A DNA stretch of 15,269 nucleotides, from assembly GCA_036336695.1 (NCBI GenBank), contig JAYZFQ010000143.1:1-15269 (forward strand). Direction: 5' to 3'. The notes under the pieces were generated by a model. That model worked only from the letters and a program-made list of their open reading frames with translations. It was not told where the DNA came from and did no database searches. A program made the translations under genes and the position numbers. Source of the stretch: GCA-2729515 sp036336695 (GTDB lineage Bacteria > Myxococcota_A > UBA9160 > SMWR01). Each line of letters opens with the position of its first letter. The stretch's first letter is position 1. Shown one piece after another: positions 13,571-15,269 of this stretch.

Positions 13571-14191
13571 ATGCACCAGCCGAACCCGGCTCCCCGAGCA
13601 ACGCTCCGCCGATTCCTCCTGGCCGCACTCGTCTGCGCAGCCCCGGGCGGCATGGCCGGCGCCGACGAAACGAGCGGAGAAAGCGTGCGCATCGAGCGGG
13701 AAGGTCCGGCCAGCGAAGAGGGACCGCGTTGGCGCTACACGCCGATCCAGATTTCCATCTTCGCCGGCGCAGAAATCTTCCCCGAGGACTGGGCCGTGAC
13801 CGGACTTTCCTTCAACGTGATTCACGGGTCGCAGAAGCGCGTGTCGGGCATCAACCTGGGCATCTTCAACAACGTGACGAACCGCATGACCGGGCTCCAG
13901 GTCGGACTCGTCAACGTGGCCGATCTCGATGCAAACGGAATTCAGGCCGGCATGATCAACCGCGTAGGGCGACACCTTCGCGGCGCCCAGATCGGCGTGG
14001 CGAACCGCGCCCTCGAACAGGTGCGGGGGACCCAGATCGGCGTCATGAACGACGCAGGTGTCGTCCACGGGCTCCAGGTCGGCGCCGTCAACCTCGCCGA
14101 AGCGCTGCGCGGCGTGCAGATCGGCGTTGCCAACGTGAACCGGGCGGGCAAGCCCCTCACCTTCCTGCCTCTGGTCAACGTGGGCTGGTGA
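13571..14191 (+). CDS. Secreted repeat protein with 14-15-residue solenoid-like units
   Basis: 206-aa exported protein of unknown function. Residues 1-31 look like a Sec signal peptide: basic RATLRR, hydrophobic FLLAALVCAAPG, and probable cleavage near AGA/DE. An acidic, low-complexity linker runs to about 55. From 78 to about 195 there are eight tandem units of the pattern G-x-Q-x-G-x-x-N-x(6-7): six of 15 or so residues, then two of exactly 14. Examples are GLQVGLVNVADLDAN, GAQIGVANRALEQVR and GVQIGVANVNR. Regular small and hydrophobic residues with an Asn ladder suggest a beta-solenoid, or a surface-repeat protein like those described in Leptospira (LA_2272-like). The start ATG 13571 is preceded by AAGGAA 8 bases upstream. 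It is divergent from the deacylase-like gene and precedes the CoA-transferase gene by 70 bases, without an obvious functional link. A cell-envelope or surface location is inferred. Confidence 0.85.
   Translation: MHQPNPAPRATLRRFLLAALVCAAPGGMAGADETSGESVRIEREGPASEEGPRWRYTPIQISIFAGAEIFPEDWAVTGLSFNVIHGSQKRVSGINLGIFNNVTNRMTGLQVGLVNVADLDANGIQAGMINRVGRHLRGAQIGVANRALEQVRGTQIGVMNDAGVVHGLQVGAVNLAEALRGVQIGVANVNRAGKPLTFLPLVNVGW
13802..14155 (+). repeat. Tandem coding repeats (42-45 bp units) of the solenoid protein
   Basis: The eight protein repeats are encoded by 45-bp units that change to 42 bp near the end. The 11-base core CAGATCGGCGT recurs exactly at 13988, 14033 and 14117, spaced 45 and 84 (two times 42) bases. 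Other units have diverged at DNA level, so the array is old rather than freshly expanded. Confidence 0.8.
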
Positions 14192-14261
14192 GCGGAACCG
14201 GCAGATCCGCGCTTCGTCCGCCCGACGCGGGCCAACACCGCACCGCGAACGGAGACTCCCG

Positions 14262-15269
14262 ATGACAGACCTCGCCCCGGGCCGCCCGCTCGCAGGCATC
14301 CGCATCCTCGCCGTCGAGCAGATGCAGGCCCTCCCCTACGCGACACAACTCCTCGCGCGACTCGGCGCTGAGGTGGTCAAGGTCGAGCACCCGGTTCGCG
14401 GCGATTCCGCGCGCGGCGCGCTGCCGTTCGTCGAAGACATCGACGGCGAACACGTCGGTGCCACCTACCTGCGCAACCGCCTGAACAAGAAGAGCCTCTG
14501 CATCGACCTCAAACAACCGGAGGGCATCGCCCTCTTCACGCGCCTCGTTCCCCACTACGACGTGGTCGGCGAAAACTTCAAGCCCGGTACGATGGACCGG
14601 CTCGGCATTGGCTACACGGAACTCGCGAAACTCCACCCCGGCTTGATCTTCGTCTCGGTGTCCGGCTTCGGGAATCTGGGCGAGTCGCCTTTCGCTTCGT
14701 GGCCCGCCTACGCCGTGGTCGCCGAGGCGATGGGCGGCTTTCTCGAATCCGCGCGGCGCGAGAATGAACCGCCGCGACCCGGTGCAGCAGGCGCCCTCGG
14801 CGACATTGGCTCGTCGCTCTTTGCAGCGATCGGCATGCTCGCCGCATTGCGCGAACGCGAGCGGACCGGCCGGGGACAACACGTCGACGTCGCCATGTTC
14901 GATGCCATGGTCGCGATGGCCGACGTCGTGCCCTTCTTCTGGTCCATGGGGGTGCGCGGCCGCACCGGCCGGGTGGCCGGGATCGTGGCGCCCTTCCGGG
15001 CCAAGGACGGCTGGTTTGTCCTGCAGGCCACACGGGACCACCACCTCGCTCTCGTCGCAGAAATCGTGGGGCACCCGGAGTGGCTCGAAGACGAACGCTT
15101 CGCCACGCGCCACGGCTGGAACGAGCAGCTCGAAGCCGTCGTGCGGCCCGCCATCGAAGGCTGGGCCTCGACGCGGACCAAGCTCGAAGCCTGCGCCGAT
15201 ATCTGCGGGCGGGGCGTCGCCGCCGGACCCTGCCTCGGACCCGAAGACATCATTTCGAACCCCCATGTC
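14262..15269 (+). CDS. Class III CoA-transferase, CaiB/BaiF family (partial, C-terminus off the right edge)
   Basis: Family III CoA-transferase, moving CoA between carboxylic acids without a ping-pong exchange of free CoA. The 336 visible codons start with the family's N-terminus: LAGIRILAVEQ (10-20), then LLARLGAEVVKVEHP (30-44), the loop NRLNKKSLCIDLK (72-84), and the segment GDIGSSLFAAIGMLAAL (180-196) with the likely catalytic Asp181 that forms the mixed anhydride. The next segment, QHVDVAMFDAMVA, is also typical. The family is usually about 380-410 aa, so only the last part is missing. ATG 14262 follows GGAG (14251-14254) with 7 bases between. In this setting it could activate or pass on CoA-bound acids from sterol, fatty acid or aromatic breakdown, together with the dienoyl-CoA-reductase-like enzyme at the left end (inference). 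A paralogue acting on carnitine, bile acids or formyl-CoA cannot be distinguished here. Confidence 0.93.
   Translation, partial: MTDLAPGRPLAGIRILAVEQMQALPYATQLLARLGAEVVKVEHPVRGDSARGALPFVEDIDGEHVGATYLRNRLNKKSLCIDLKQPEGIALFTRLVPHYDVVGENFKPGTMDRLGIGYTELAKLHPGLIFVSVSGFGNLGESPFASWPAYAVVAEAMGGFLESARRENEPPRPGAAGALGDIGSSLFAAIGMLAALRERERTGRGQHVDVAMFDAMVAMADVVPFFWSMGVRGRTGRVAGIVAPFRAKDGWFVLQATRDHHLALVAEIVGHPEWLEDERFATRHGWNEQLEAVVRPAIEGWASTRTKLEACADICGRGVAAGPCLGPEDIISNPHV

Noticed and set aside
13444..13692. Longer N-terminus for the deacylase-like amidohydrolase.
   Set aside because: The true start at 13443 has AGGAGG at ideal distance and begins the conserved beta domain; the extension overlaps the signal peptide region of the divergent gene.
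14192..14261. GCGGA/TCCGC inverted repeat (14192-14196 and 14206-14210) as a terminator after the repeat protein.
   Set aside because: Only a 5-bp stem without a T-run; common by chance at this GC content.

Overview
The window is gene-dense, high-GC bacterial DNA with short intergenic gaps, frequent GTG starts and several start/stop overlaps. There is no tRNA, rRNA, insertion sequence or CRISPR array. The protein content (FadH/OYE-type flavoenzyme, P450, KshA/DAF-36-like Rieske oxygenase, amidohydrolase-2 enzymes, class III CoA-transferase, D-aminoacylase-like amidohydrolase) resembles the catabolic repertoire of environmental high-GC bacteria such as Myxococcota, Binatota and related former Deltaproteobacteria, or actinobacteria. 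The secreted G-x-Q-x-G-x-x-N repeat protein fits a Gram-negative better. The taxonomic guess is inference only.

Layout. (1) 1-2180, minus strand: an alpha/beta hydrolase followed by a FadH/OYE-like oxidoreductase that runs off the left edge; the two overlap by 4 bases. (2) 2312-3505, plus strand: a cytochrome P450, divergent from the hydrolase, with an imperfect 29-bp palindrome in the shared upstream region. (3) 3533-6082, minus strand: a GH3 beta-glycosidase with an inserted PA14-like region. It converges on the P450, and both stop codons lie inside one perfect inverted repeat. (4) 6159-10977, plus strand: a TetR-type regulator, amidohydrolase A, an acetoacetate-decarboxylase-fold enzyme, amidohydrolase B and a Rieske oxygenase, apparently one transcription unit. 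The tetR promoter contains a perfect 16-bp palindrome, and the geometry predicts a leaderless, self-regulated transcript. (5) 11003-13443, minus strand: an N-acyl-D-amino-acid deacylase-like amidohydrolase followed by a membrane-anchored CmcI-type methyltransferase. (6) 13571-14191, plus strand: a secreted protein made of 14-15-residue solenoid-like repeats. (7) 14262 to the right edge, plus strand: a class III CoA-transferase, truncated by the window.

How the genes may work together (inference). The redox enzymes (P450, Rieske oxygenase, OYE), a CoA-transferase, hydrolases and a beta-glycosidase read as a catabolic island for a hydrophobic, possibly sterol- or terpenoid-like and possibly glycosylated, substrate. 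The most coherent and least described unit is the TetR operon: a mononuclear-iron Rieske oxygenase combined with two paralogous amidohydrolases and a Schiff-base-type decarboxylase-fold enzyme. It looks like an oxygenation, then C-C cleavage or decarboxylation route whose substrate cannot be read from sequence alone.
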